Source: Chryseobacterium gleum | GTDB taxonomy: Bacteria > Bacteroidota > Bacteroidia > Flavobacteriales_D > Crocinitomicaceae | DNA: 64,000 bases | NCBI GenBank assembly: GCA_945888625.1 | Contig: CAMDAH010000002.1 | Location: 62,001-126,000, forward strand | Direction: 5' to 3' | Shown here: one piece after another, positions 39,616 through 48,452 of the stretch | Numbering within the stretch: the first letter of the stretch is position 1 | Layout: every line of letters starts with the position of its first letter | Notes under the pieces: generated by a model | The model's input: only the letters and a program-made list of their open reading frames with translations | Database searches by the model: none | What the model was told of the DNA's origin: nothing | Program-made: the position numbers and the translations under genes

Positions 39616-42360
39616 TTAAAATTGAAGACCAATAGCGACATTAAAGCGAAAACCTCCACCAAACATAACGGTAGCTGATTGTGCATCAAAGGTATTATAA
39701 ACATCGTTTGCATTGTTCGTGGCATCGGAAATATATTGTGTATTTAATAAATTGGTGATGGAACCACTAGCAATTAGGGTGGTTGTTTTAAGTGGGAATT
39801 TATAACCAGCAAATAGATTTAATAGAAAATAAGAAGGCATTACCCAAGATTCTCTTCCGGCGTTATCGCCTTGTAACGAAAAAGGATCAAAATTGGAATA
39901 GTATCGATCAAAATACTGTGATTGTACTTTAACATAAAAATTATTAAAGGGTTCATATCGAATAGAAGCGGATAAAGCTGTTTGTGCGGCATCACCTACG
40001 TGAACTCCTTTGGCATCAAAGGTTATTTCCAGTGAATCATACTGCGGGATAAGAACGGTCTTGTCTGAATTCCAATACCAGTTGCCATATGACACCATGA
40101 ATTCGGCACTTAACTTTTTAGTGATGTTGAATGCGATATCAAGTTCGCCTCCAAGGTGAATGGCATCCATTCCGTTTATGTTCACGCGAATAGATTCTGT
40201 TGGGTCATTAGGATCTGGTACGGAAACGCCATATGGGAATGGTTTGTTTTTCCAATTTGTTGCATAGCCATTTAAATTAATGCCAAATTTATTGTCGGCA
40301 TATTTCATTCCTCCTTCAAGTGCCAAAATGAGTTCGTTGGTGAAGGTGCCAAAGAATGCATTGGTGTTGTTATCGATTACATTTGAAAATTGAGGTGTTC
40401 GATTTAAATATCCTAAGTTGACGTAGGTACTTGAATATTCATCTCCGGAATAAGCCACACCACCTTTTAGTGTATAGCCAGGCAAGAATTTCCAATCTGT
40501 TTGGTCATTTTCCAACCCTTCGGATGCCGAGGTATAGGTTTGACCTTGATATTGAATCGTATCTCCTGTGCCAATTCGAAAGGTAGTATCTCCTATTTCC
40601 AATACTTTTTTCTGGAAATAATCAATGCCTTTATATCCGTTTAAGATACTAGTAACATTCACAAAAAACGATAGTTTGTCTCCTGTGTAAGACATTTGTC
40701 CGAATGCGCCCGTCCATTGAACTAATCCACTTCGGTCTGCATTAAAAGTATTTTTAGCGATTTTATCGCCCACTCTTTTCATAGGAGTCGCAGCGTTTTT
40801 ATCAGTATTATCTAAGTAATAATCACCGCCTAATAAATCTGAAACCACTTGATAATGCCTTCCTTCATAGTAACGCAAATCGATTCCGCCTGACAACTCT
40901 ACCTTCTTTGACAAATCATAATTAAATTGTCCTAAATACCCCGCCCAAAAATGATTATTTATACTTGCGATGATTAGCTGACTTGATTTTATTTCAGTAG
41001 GGGAGTATAGAGGATCTATATTTGGGGTGCCAAATAAGGAGTTGAATTTATTTTCTTTTTCCATCAGATCCCAATTTATCAAATTATTGGAATCCCTAAG
41101 CACTGCAGAAGAATTATAAATACTTGTTCCTCCGCCGCGTCCTATTGAAAAATAGGCCATGTTAGAAACGGATAATTTATCATTTACTTTCCAAAAGTCC
41201 TTTAAGGTTAGTTGTGGCTTAGTATAAAAATTTTCGCGTTCAGACAGTATCTCTCTTTTTCCGTTTTCCGTTCGATATCCCCAATGTTGGTTATATCGAA
41301 TTCCCATATCAAATAATTGAATATTTGTATCAATGCTTGTTCCTAAATTTCTTGCGGCATCTTTATCCCAATATTGAATTGCTTGGGTGTAGGAACGTTG
41401 ACCGTGTTTTTGGGGGGCAGCAAATCCTGAAAGGGTTATTAAATGAGAGTTTATCTTTTTTGATATTTTTGCGTAGCCAAATAATCCTTGACTATATGTT
41501 CCATCTACCCAACCATCAGCTTGTTTGTAGGAAGCTGAAACCGTTACACCCCAGCCTTTTGGTGTCATCCCTGTATTGTATGAAAAACTGGATCTAAGCA
41601 AGTTTCCTGTTCCATATTCTTGTTTAAAACTTCCTCCTTTTTTATTTCCGATTCCTTGTGTAATGATATTAATCGTTCCACCGATTGAAGGCATGGCAAT
41701 TTTGGTTGCTCCTAAACCTCTTTGAACTTGCATTTGTGCTGTTATCGCATCGAGACCAAACCAATTTGACCAATATACAGCGCCATTTTCCATGTCATTT
41801 ACTGGAACTCCATCGATCATAACGCCCACATTTCGTTGATCAAAACCACGTACATTAATTCGTGCGTCGCCGTCTCCACCACCTGTTTGAGTAGCATACA
41901 CGCCGGGGGTTCCATTGAGTAACATGGGTAGATCACGCGAGCCTAATTCTTCTGCAATTTTTTGGAGGGATATTTTGGTAACGGCCACAGGCACATTTCC
42001 TTCATTGACTAAATTTCCGATGACTTTAACTTCCTCAAATTCTTGGTTCCCTCCAAGAAGGATCGTTAATGTATTCTCCGTTTTTGAGATTTTTATGGGT
42101 TGTGCGATAGGTTCAAAGCCAATCATACTGGCATTGGCCTGGTAAGCCCCGAAACTTAAATTGCTAATTTTACATGTTCCATCTGATAATGTAATGGCTT
42201 TGAAAATAGCATTGGGATCTGTTTCACTCGTTAAAATTACCTTAGCCCCAACAACGATTTCTCTATTTACGTCTACAACTTTGATGCTTAACGAACCTTT
42301 ATTCTGTCCTACGACAAAAAAAGATAACACGCAGGAAAAAATAAGTAGGTATGTCTTCAT
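39616..42360 (-). CDS. TonB-dependent receptor of the nuclease operon
   Basis: A 914-residue outer-membrane receptor. Signal peptide (ends FVVGQ, about 19), a CarboxypepD_reg-like domain (about 24-105), a plug domain (ELGSRDLPMLLNGTPGVY, DARINVRGFDQRNVGVMIDGVPVND, about 135-195) and a C-terminal beta-barrel ending GFRFNVAIGLQF. There is no SusD partner. It would import a ligand using TonB energy. By context the ligand may be a nuclease product or a phosphorus or metal source; this is inference. First gene of an operon of four. Confidence 0.93.
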   Translation of the reverse strand: MKTYLLIFSCVLSFFVVGQNKGSLSIKVVDVNREIVVGAKVILTSETDPNAIFKAITLSDGTCKISNLSFGAYQANASMIGFEPIAQPIKISKTENTLTILLGGNQEFEEVKVIGNLVNEGNVPVAVTKISLQKIAEELGSRDLPMLLNGTPGVYATQTGGGDGDARINVRGFDQRNVGVMIDGVPVNDMENGAVYWSNWFGLDAITAQMQVQRGLGATKIAMPSIGGTINIITQGIGNKKGGSFKQEYGTGNLLRSSFSYNTGMTPKGWGVTVSASYKQADGWVDGTYSQGLFGYAKISKKINSHLITLSGFAAPQKHGQRSYTQAIQYWDKDAARNLGTSIDTNIQLFDMGIRYNQHWGYRTENGKREILSERENFYTKPQLTLKDFWKVNDKLSVSNMAYFSIGRGGGTSIYNSSAVLRDSNNLINWDLMEKENKFNSLFGTPNIDPLYSPTEIKSSQLIIASINNHFWAGYLGQFNYDLSKKVELSGGIDLRYYEGRHYQVVSDLLGGDYYLDNTDKNAATPMKRVGDKIAKNTFNADRSGLVQWTGAFGQMSYTGDKLSFFVNVTSILNGYKGIDYFQKKVLEIGDTTFRIGTGDTIQYQGQTYTSASEGLENDQTDWKFLPGYTLKGGVAYSGDEYSSTYVNLGYLNRTPQFSNVIDNNTNAFFGTFTNELILALEGGMKYADNKFGINLNGYATNWKNKPFPYGVSVPDPNDPTESIRVNINGMDAIHLGGELDIAFNITKKLSAEFMVSYGNWYWNSDKTVLIPQYDSLEITFDAKGVHVGDAAQTALSASIRYEPFNNFYVKVQSQYFDRYYSNFDPFSLQGDNAGRESWVMPSYFLLNLFAGYKFPLKTTTLIASGSITNLLNTQYISDATNNANDVYNTFDAQSATVMFGGGFRFNVAIGLQF

Positions 42361-42377
42361 TGGAAGAATAAAATAAT

Positions 42378-42400
42378 AAAAGCCGTTTTAAACGGCTTTT
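42378..42400 (-). terminator. Terminator of the lamin-tail protein gene (symmetrical hairpin)
   Basis: A perfect palindrome AAAAGCCGTTT/AAACGGCTTTT with a 1-nt centre, between the lamin-tail gene and the receptor gene. It ends in Ts on both strands; the minus reading fits the upstream gene. Read-through into the receptor operon is possible. Confidence 0.7.
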
Positions 42401-42415
42401 ATATATTGTGAGAAA

Positions 42416-43474
42416 TTATCTTACAATTACTTTTTTAATTTCTTGCGATCCATTTTTCATGGTAATTCTCAAGAAATAAACTCCTTTATGACCATCTATA
42501 TCAATCGTCAAATTGGCTTTGTTGTCGTAAGTGTTATATGTCATTTGCTGACCGAAAGCATTTACTAACTGAACCGATTTAATGTTTTGAGCGTTTTTAA
42601 AATATACGATACCAGATGTTGGATTTGGAAACATAATTAAATCCGGAACGCTTGTTTCATTGATAGCTGCAGGATTACAATTACAGGCGTGACTCCCTAA
42701 TGAGTTCCAATTTCCATCTAAAATGGGGTTACCGTTAGTTCCATAAATAGTATCTCCGTTAGCATCTAATCTCACAATTACTGCTGGAATGGAATCCCAT
42801 TCTAATAAAGGGTCAAAATGCGAAACCGGCGTATTTACACCTTTTTCAATAGTTATTTTTCTTATCATTGAATGATCTTTCGTAACCAACTCCCCTAATC
42901 CTGTGCTGTATGGAAATTGCGAAGACCAAGCACCATCATTTCCTGCAGCGCTTCCTGAGGAGTTTGCTGGGTTCTGACCGATTTTACCAAAAATATCTAC
43001 AATCACAAAACCAGGGACATTTGTAGGATTTATTAATGCGGTAGCGGATGCAGGTAGAGTTCCTTTTGCCAACATAACAGCATCATTACCATTCCAATAG
43101 AAAGCATTGGAGGTATTGTAAACAGGGCTATAAAAGCCATCTGCTCTTGCTTGTAAGGAGTCCCAAATTGGTGCCTCTTGCCCGGTTCCCATAGGGTCTA
43201 GTTTTTCTAAAACAGCGACATACACGTCATGTGCGCCAACCATTCCGGTTAATTGAACGGAGTTAGCTACTGTGGCAGTCGAAGACCCATTCGAGTAACG
43301 AGTTACAAAATATTGACTCAAGTCGATTGGGGCTGAAGTAGGATTGTAGATTTCAAGAGCTTTGTTGTTTGACCAGCCTTCCACGTATTCTGAAATAAAT
43401 AATTGGCTACAATTAGTTTGTGCAACTACTGCATTAATAGCAAAGAAAAAAAGTAGGGTAGAGGTTATTTTCAT
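42416..43474 (-). CDS. Lamin-tail-domain T9SS protein
   Basis: A 352-residue secreted protein: signal peptide (ends VVAQ, about 19), a lamin tail domain (CSQLFISEYVEGWSNNKALE..., YNPTSAPIDLSQYFVTRYSNG, about 21-150) and a C-terminal T9SS type A sorting domain (IMFPNPTSGIVYFKN ... KGVYFLRITMKNGS, about 275-352). Lamin-tail domains frequently occur in secreted bacterial nucleases and phosphatases. I see no catalytic motif between the domains. It precedes the nuclease operon on the same strand and is separated from it by a hairpin. Confidence 0.88.
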   Translation of the reverse strand: MKITSTLLFFFAINAVVAQTNCSQLFISEYVEGWSNNKALEIYNPTSAPIDLSQYFVTRYSNGSSTATVANSVQLTGMVGAHDVYVAVLEKLDPMGTGQEAPIWDSLQARADGFYSPVYNTSNAFYWNGNDAVMLAKGTLPASATALINPTNVPGFVIVDIFGKIGQNPANSSGSAAGNDGAWSSQFPYSTGLGELVTKDHSMIRKITIEKGVNTPVSHFDPLLEWDSIPAVIVRLDANGDTIYGTNGNPILDGNWNSLGSHACNCNPAAINETSVPDLIMFPNPTSGIVYFKNAQNIKSVQLVNAFGQQMTYNTYDNKANLTIDIDGHKGVYFLRITMKNGSQEIKKVIVR

Positions 43475-43585
43475 GGTTAAAAATTTTATTTTACAAAAGT
43501 AATTTAAAATTTAGTTAATAACACACCACATTGGTTGTTTAAGATTAAATTTTTTAGCCCTATATATTAATTAAAGTTTAACAAG

Positions 43586-43593
43586 TATCTTCG
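43586..43593 (+). promoter_or_regulatory. TAnnTTTG-like element of the S9 peptidase
   Basis: TATCTTCG, one mismatch to the consensus, 20 bases before the ATG. Confidence 0.4.
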
Positions 43594-43613
43594 TCACTTA
43601 AAAAACAAATATT

Positions 43614-45770
43614 ATGAAAATTATTTTTTGCGCATTCTTTTTAGTGAGTTTACAGCTGTATGCTCAAGATATTACAGTCGAAAAAATATGGAAAAATTAT
43701 GAGTTTTATCCAAAAAGTGTAGGTGGGTTTAAGTCCATGAAGGATGGCGAGCACTACACAAAGACAAATGAAGATGGTTCTATTTTTAAGTACAAATTGT
43801 CGGATGCGAACGATCAAGGTACCCTTATTGTCGCCTATGAATCATTAGTTTACAAGGATTCATTAATTTCTTTCGATGACTACGAGTTTAACAGCGACGA
43901 AACTAAGATATTATTAATGACGCAAATTAAGCCTGTGTACCGCAGAAGTTTTACGGCGATTTATTACCTCTATGATTTGGGCACTAAAAAATTATCACCA
44001 CTCGACGAAAAACATTCGCCTCAGTCCTTGGCAGCGTATTCACCCGATGGAAAATCAGTTTCTTTTATTTTTGGGAATGACATTTTTGTAAAGCAAGTTG
44101 CGAATGGGAAAGTCGTAAAAATGACAGAAGATGGAAAAAGAAATAAAATCATTAACGGATCAACCGATTGGGTTTATGAGGAAGAATTTAGCATTACCAA
44201 AGGATATGATTGGTCGCCGGATTCCAAATGGATTGCTTTCTTACGGTTTGATGAGAAGTCAGTAAAGGAATTTAATTTGACTTACTACAATGACCTATAT
44301 CCCGAATTATACAAATACAAATACCCCAAAGCAGGTGAGGACAACAGCAAAGTAACAGCAAATTTATTGAATGTCTCAAATGGAACTGTGACACCCATTA
44401 ACCTTGGGGAATACGAGTATATTCCACGACTATCTTGGTCAAAAACGGCAAACAAACTTATCCTTCAGACCCTTAATCGGCATCAAAACCAATTACAATA
44501 TCATTTAGTTGACATGACTGAAAAAAAAATGAAACACAAAATGTTTTTCGAGGAAAAGTCGACCACTTACGTTGAAATTGACAACAACTTATTGATTCGA
44601 AAAGATGGAAACGCCATTTTAAGAACGAGTGAGGCAGATGGGTTTAATCATATTTATCAACTTGATTTTAATGGTACTAGCACCCAGATAACTAAAGGCG
44701 AATGGGATGTAATTGATTTATATGGCGTCGATGAAAACGCTAACACCATTTATTTTTCGGCGGCAGAAGTTTCTCCGATGATTAAAACCGTTAGTGCCAT
44801 TCAGGGCGACGGCACCTCAAAGCGTCTGATTTCTCCAGCAACAGGAACTAATGATGCAGAATTTACACTAGGAATGAAATTTATGGTGCTTTCACACTCT
44901 GAGGCAAACGTACCGCCAACACAAACGCTCAACACAAATGATGGAAGTTTAATCCAAATTTTAGAAGAAAATCAATTGTTAAAGGGTAAGTTAGAGAAGT
45001 TATCGCTTAGTAAAAAAGAATTTATCACTTTTAATGTAAATGGAAATACCTTGAATGCTTGGATTATGAAACCCGCCAACTTTAATTTGGCAAATAAATA
45101 CCCGGTATACATGACGCTGTATGGAGGGCCTGGACACAACGAGGTTGTTGACGCTTGGGACAATACCGATTACATGTATCATCAATTATTGACTCAAAAA
45201 GGATACGTCGTCATTTGTATTGAGCCTCGGGGTACACTTTACAGAGGAGCTGCATTTAAAAAATCAACCTATTTGCAATTAGGAAAATTAGAAACGGAGG
45301 ATTTAATCGCTTCGGCTATGGAAATACAAAAATTTGCATTTGTTGATCCTGCTCGAATCGGAGTAATGGGGTGGAGCTATGGCGGGTTTATGGCAGCATT
45401 AGCAATTACAAAAGGAGCTGATGTATTTAAAATGGCAATAGCCGTTGCGCCGGTTACAAACTGGAGGAATTATGACAATATTTATACCGAACGTTTTATG
45501 CGAACACCAAAAGAAAATCCTGATGGCTATGATGCTAACTCTCCCGTTAATTTTGTGAAATTAATGAAGGGTAAGTTTTTACTTATACATGGATCGGCAG
45601 ATGATAATGTGCACTATCAAAATTCGATGGAATTGGTTAATGCCATGGTAAAAGCTGATAAGCAATTTGATTTGTTTATTTATCCAAATAAAAATCATGG
45701 AATTTATGGTGGAAATACCAGAAACCATTTATTTACTATGATGTTACAGTTTATTGAGGAAAACCTATAA
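43614..45770 (+). CDS. Dipeptidyl-peptidase IV-type S9 family peptidase
   Basis: A 718-residue serine peptidase expected to remove Xaa-Pro dipeptides in the periplasm. A signal peptide (ends LYAQ, about 18) precedes the DPPIV N-terminal beta-propeller (about 100-440) and the alpha/beta-hydrolase domain. The catalytic triad is visible: Ser588 in GWSYGGF, Asp663 in HGSADDN and His695 in NKNHGI. The EE pair typical of DPP-IV appears as VYEEEFS near residue 190. It stands alone between divergent and unrelated genes. Confidence 0.94.
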   Translation: MKIIFCAFFLVSLQLYAQDITVEKIWKNYEFYPKSVGGFKSMKDGEHYTKTNEDGSIFKYKLSDANDQGTLIVAYESLVYKDSLISFDDYEFNSDETKILLMTQIKPVYRRSFTAIYYLYDLGTKKLSPLDEKHSPQSLAAYSPDGKSVSFIFGNDIFVKQVANGKVVKMTEDGKRNKIINGSTDWVYEEEFSITKGYDWSPDSKWIAFLRFDEKSVKEFNLTYYNDLYPELYKYKYPKAGEDNSKVTANLLNVSNGTVTPINLGEYEYIPRLSWSKTANKLILQTLNRHQNQLQYHLVDMTEKKMKHKMFFEEKSTTYVEIDNNLLIRKDGNAILRTSEADGFNHIYQLDFNGTSTQITKGEWDVIDLYGVDENANTIYFSAAEVSPMIKTVSAIQGDGTSKRLISPATGTNDAEFTLGMKFMVLSHSEANVPPTQTLNTNDGSLIQILEENQLLKGKLEKLSLSKKEFITFNVNGNTLNAWIMKPANFNLANKYPVYMTLYGGPGHNEVVDAWDNTDYMYHQLLTQKGYVVICIEPRGTLYRGAAFKKSTYLQLGKLETEDLIASAMEIQKFAFVDPARIGVMGWSYGGFMAALAITKGADVFKMAIAVAPVTNWRNYDNIYTERFMRTPKENPDGYDANSPVNFVKLMKGKFLLIHGSADDNVHYQNSMELVNAMVKADKQFDLFIYPNKNHGIYGGNTRNHLFTMMLQFIEENL

Positions 45771-45917
45771 TTTATTTGGTTTTCAGTGGGTTAAACGTAA
45801 TTTTTTTAAGATGGTATTAACTTTCATATAAATTTAAAATTTATTTCACTTTTAACTGAGTTCGACACTAATTTCTTTTGTAATTTTAGGCAATAATAAT
45901 TTTTACAAATTTAAATC

Positions 45918-47204
45918 ATGAGTGAAGTTGCGAAATTAGAATTGGACGGTAAAATGTATGAACTTCCAGTAGTATTGGGTTCAGAAAATGAAAAGGGAAT
46001 AGACATTTCCAAGTTGAGGGATTTGTCGGGTTACATTACCATTGATTCTGGCTATAAAAACACAGGTGCTGCCAAAAGTGCGATTACTTTTTTAGATGGT
46101 GAGGAGGGTGTCCTTCGTTACCGTGGTTATGCAATTGAAGAATTAGCAGCAAAAGCAGATTTCATCGAGGTTGCCCATCTACTCATCTACGGTGAATTAC
46201 CTACGAAAAATGAGTTGTTAGAGTTCGACAAAAGCATCAAACGCCATACCTTAGTGAGTGAAGACATGAAGCGTTTTTTTGAGGCCTATCCCTCCAAAGC
46301 GCATCCAATGGGTGTTTTGTCTTCCATGATTTCCTCTCTTTCTACTTTTTATCCAGAGTCTTTAGATCCCAACAGAAGCAAGGAAGCCAAGAACTTAACT
46401 ATTCACCGAATAATTGCCAAGTTACCCACGCTTGCTGCTTGGTCTTACAAGAATTCCTTGAGCCATCCTTTCATGTATCCAAAAAATGAATACGGTTATT
46501 GCAAAAACTTCTTGTACATGATGTTCTCTATGCCGACAGAGGACTATGATGTTCATCCAGTAGTAGTTCAAGCTTTAAACACCTTATTAATACTACACGG
46601 AGATCACGAACAAAATTGTTCAACCTCAACAGTTCGCATGGTGGGTTCATCCCAGGCAAATTTGTACTCTGCCGTTTCTGCAGGTATTTCAGCACTTTGG
46701 GGCCCTTTACACGGGGGCGCAAACCAGGAGGTAATCGAAATGCTCGAATATATTCATAATGACGGAGGTAACGTAGACAAATGGGTGGCAAAAGCAAAAG
46801 ATAAAGAAGATCCTTTCCGATTAATGGGTTTTGGACATCGGGTTTATAAAAACTTTGACCCACGAGCCACTATTATAAAAAAGTCGTGTGACGAGGTTTT
46901 GGTTAAGCTTGGAATTAATGATCCGCTTCTTGATATTGCAAAAAAATTAGAAAAAGTAGCACTTGAAGATCCGTATTTTATTGAGCGTAATTTATACCCA
47001 AATGTCGATTTCTATTCAGGTATCATATATAAAGCACTTGGAATTCCAACAGAAATGTTTACCGTAATGTTTGCGCTTGGCAGATTGCCTGGTTGGGTGG
47101 CACATTGGAAGGAAATGACGGAAAATAAAGAACCAATTGGACGTCCAAGACAAATATTTACAGGAGCAACAGCACGAGACTACGTTGATATATCGAATCG
47201 TTAA
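45918..47204 (+). CDS. gltA: Citrate synthase
   Basis: A 428-residue TCA-cycle enzyme joining acetyl-CoA and oxaloacetate. Catalytic motifs: LHGDHEQNCSTSTVR (His in the first), GPLHGGANQ and GFGHRVYKNFDPRA, then a C-terminal Asp in the NVDFYSG segment. Size is that of the type II hexameric, gram-negative enzyme. pdhB and pckA in this window share central metabolism but are separately transcribed. Confidence 0.98.
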   Translation: MSEVAKLELDGKMYELPVVLGSENEKGIDISKLRDLSGYITIDSGYKNTGAAKSAITFLDGEEGVLRYRGYAIEELAAKADFIEVAHLLIYGELPTKNELLEFDKSIKRHTLVSEDMKRFFEAYPSKAHPMGVLSSMISSLSTFYPESLDPNRSKEAKNLTIHRIIAKLPTLAAWSYKNSLSHPFMYPKNEYGYCKNFLYMMFSMPTEDYDVHPVVVQALNTLLILHGDHEQNCSTSTVRMVGSSQANLYSAVSAGISALWGPLHGGANQEVIEMLEYIHNDGGNVDKWVAKAKDKEDPFRLMGFGHRVYKNFDPRATIIKKSCDEVLVKLGINDPLLDIAKKLEKVALEDPYFIERNLYPNVDFYSGIIYKALGIPTEMFTVMFALGRLPGWVAHWKEMTENKEPIGRPRQIFTGATARDYVDISNR

Positions 47205-47223
47205 TCACAACTGCTAGACATTT

Positions 47224-48411
47224 TTAAGTTTCATTGTGCTTACTTTTAAACTCCTTTAAACTTCCGTTAAAGGTTTCGTATGATCTAAAAGTACATGGAA
47301 TGTCTCCGTTGTAAATCGTATATTTTTTTCCAGGGCGTAGCCCTATTGATTTCGGCCCGTCTTCATTCGACGTAATAATCCATGTGGTGGATGGGTTCAT
47401 GGTGTTTTTTAACCAGTCACCTATACCCGAGTATAAGTCAAGAATATCAGCTTCTAATCGCTGTCCATAAGGTGGGTTGGTCAAAATAAAAATAGCTTCT
47501 TCCTGACTTTGAATTTCATGATAGGCTAGTGCCGAAATGGCGATGTGTTTTCCAAAACTTAGCCCGCGTAAATTGGCACGTGTTTTTAAAACCATTTCGT
47601 CGGCAATATCAGAACCAAAAATTCGACAAGGTAAGGACCGTGCATTTTTCGGTGCTTCATTGTAGATTGTTTCCCACACTTGATCGTTAAAATTCTTTAG
47701 ATTTTTGAAGGCGTAGTGTTGCCTTTCAATGGAGGAGGGAATACCTGCAGCCAACAACGCTGCTTCTATTAAGATGGTCCCAGAACCACAGAAAGGATCT
47801 AGAAAACTTGTTTTTCTATCCCAACCGGAAAGCCGTATGAGGCACGCAGCAACAACCTCATTTAAAGGTGCAGATCCAGTTTCTATTCGATATCCTCTGT
47901 GAAATAGAGGCGCACCACTTGTGTTTATTGATAAGGTCACCATATTTTCTCGAATGTATAAATCAATTAATATGTTTGGTGTCTTTAATTCAATACTTGG
48001 ACGCTCCATATTTTTATTTCTAAAACAATCCACTATAGCGTCTTTCACTAATAAGAAAGGAAAATGGGTGTTTTTGAATAAGCCAGAATTTACAGCTCCT
48101 TTTATGGCAAAAGTTTGATTACTTCGAAAAAATGAAGTCCAATCAATTTGTGCGGATTTTTTGTAAACGTCCTGTTCATCAAAGATTCTAAATTGTACAA
48201 TCTCAACCAATATGGAAATGGCACAACGTGTGTGAAGATTCAAAAAATACACATCTTTCCATGTTCCTTTAGTTTGAACGGCTCGATTTAACAAAGTAAT
48301 GTGATCGTAGCCTAATTCTTTAAGTTCCTCCGCGAGTGTTTCTTCGAACCCAAAAAAGCATTTCAAAGTAATCGTAATGTTATCTTTTGTTAAATTATCA
48401 AGTGTTGTCAT
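47224..48411 (-). CDS. THUMP-domain RNA methyltransferase (RlmL/YcbY N-terminal-like)
   Basis: A 395-residue SAM-dependent methyltransferase. An N-terminal ferredoxin-like/THUMP region (residues 10-165) precedes a UPF0020 catalytic domain: SFLDPFCGSGTILIEAA (about 205), IFGSDIADEM, and the active-site NPPYGQRL (about 310). This matches the class that makes N2-methylguanosine in 23S rRNA. The exact target (G2445-like) is inferred. It is divergent from the patatin gene, and both promoters share a 40-bp gap. Confidence 0.9.
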   Translation of the reverse strand: MTTLDNLTKDNITITLKCFFGFEETLAEELKELGYDHITLLNRAVQTKGTWKDVYFLNLHTRCAISILVEIVQFRIFDEQDVYKKSAQIDWTSFFRSNQTFAIKGAVNSGLFKNTHFPFLLVKDAIVDCFRNKNMERPSIELKTPNILIDLYIRENMVTLSINTSGAPLFHRGYRIETGSAPLNEVVAACLIRLSGWDRKTSFLDPFCGSGTILIEAALLAAGIPSSIERQHYAFKNLKNFNDQVWETIYNEAPKNARSLPCRIFGSDIADEMVLKTRANLRGLSFGKHIAISALAYHEIQSQEEAIFILTNPPYGQRLEADILDLYSGIGDWLKNTMNPSTTWIITSNEDGPKSIGLRPGKKYTIYNGDIPCTFRSYETFNGSLKEFKSKHNET

Positions 48412-48437
48412 TTTTATAAATTAAGAACCTAAATTTG
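48405..48437 (+). promoter_or_regulatory. Promoter of the patatin gene
   Basis: TTG (48405-48407), 22 bp, TAAATTTG (48430-48437). Expected start of transcription is about 48442, which excludes the TTG at 48435 as a start codon. Confidence 0.6.
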
Positions 48438-48452
48438 TACAAAAGAACAAAA

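Noticed and set aside
42378-42400. Symmetrical hairpin as an operator of the receptor operon
   Set aside because: Its position right after the lamin-tail stop codon with flanking A/T runs fits a terminator better; operator use cannot be excluded.
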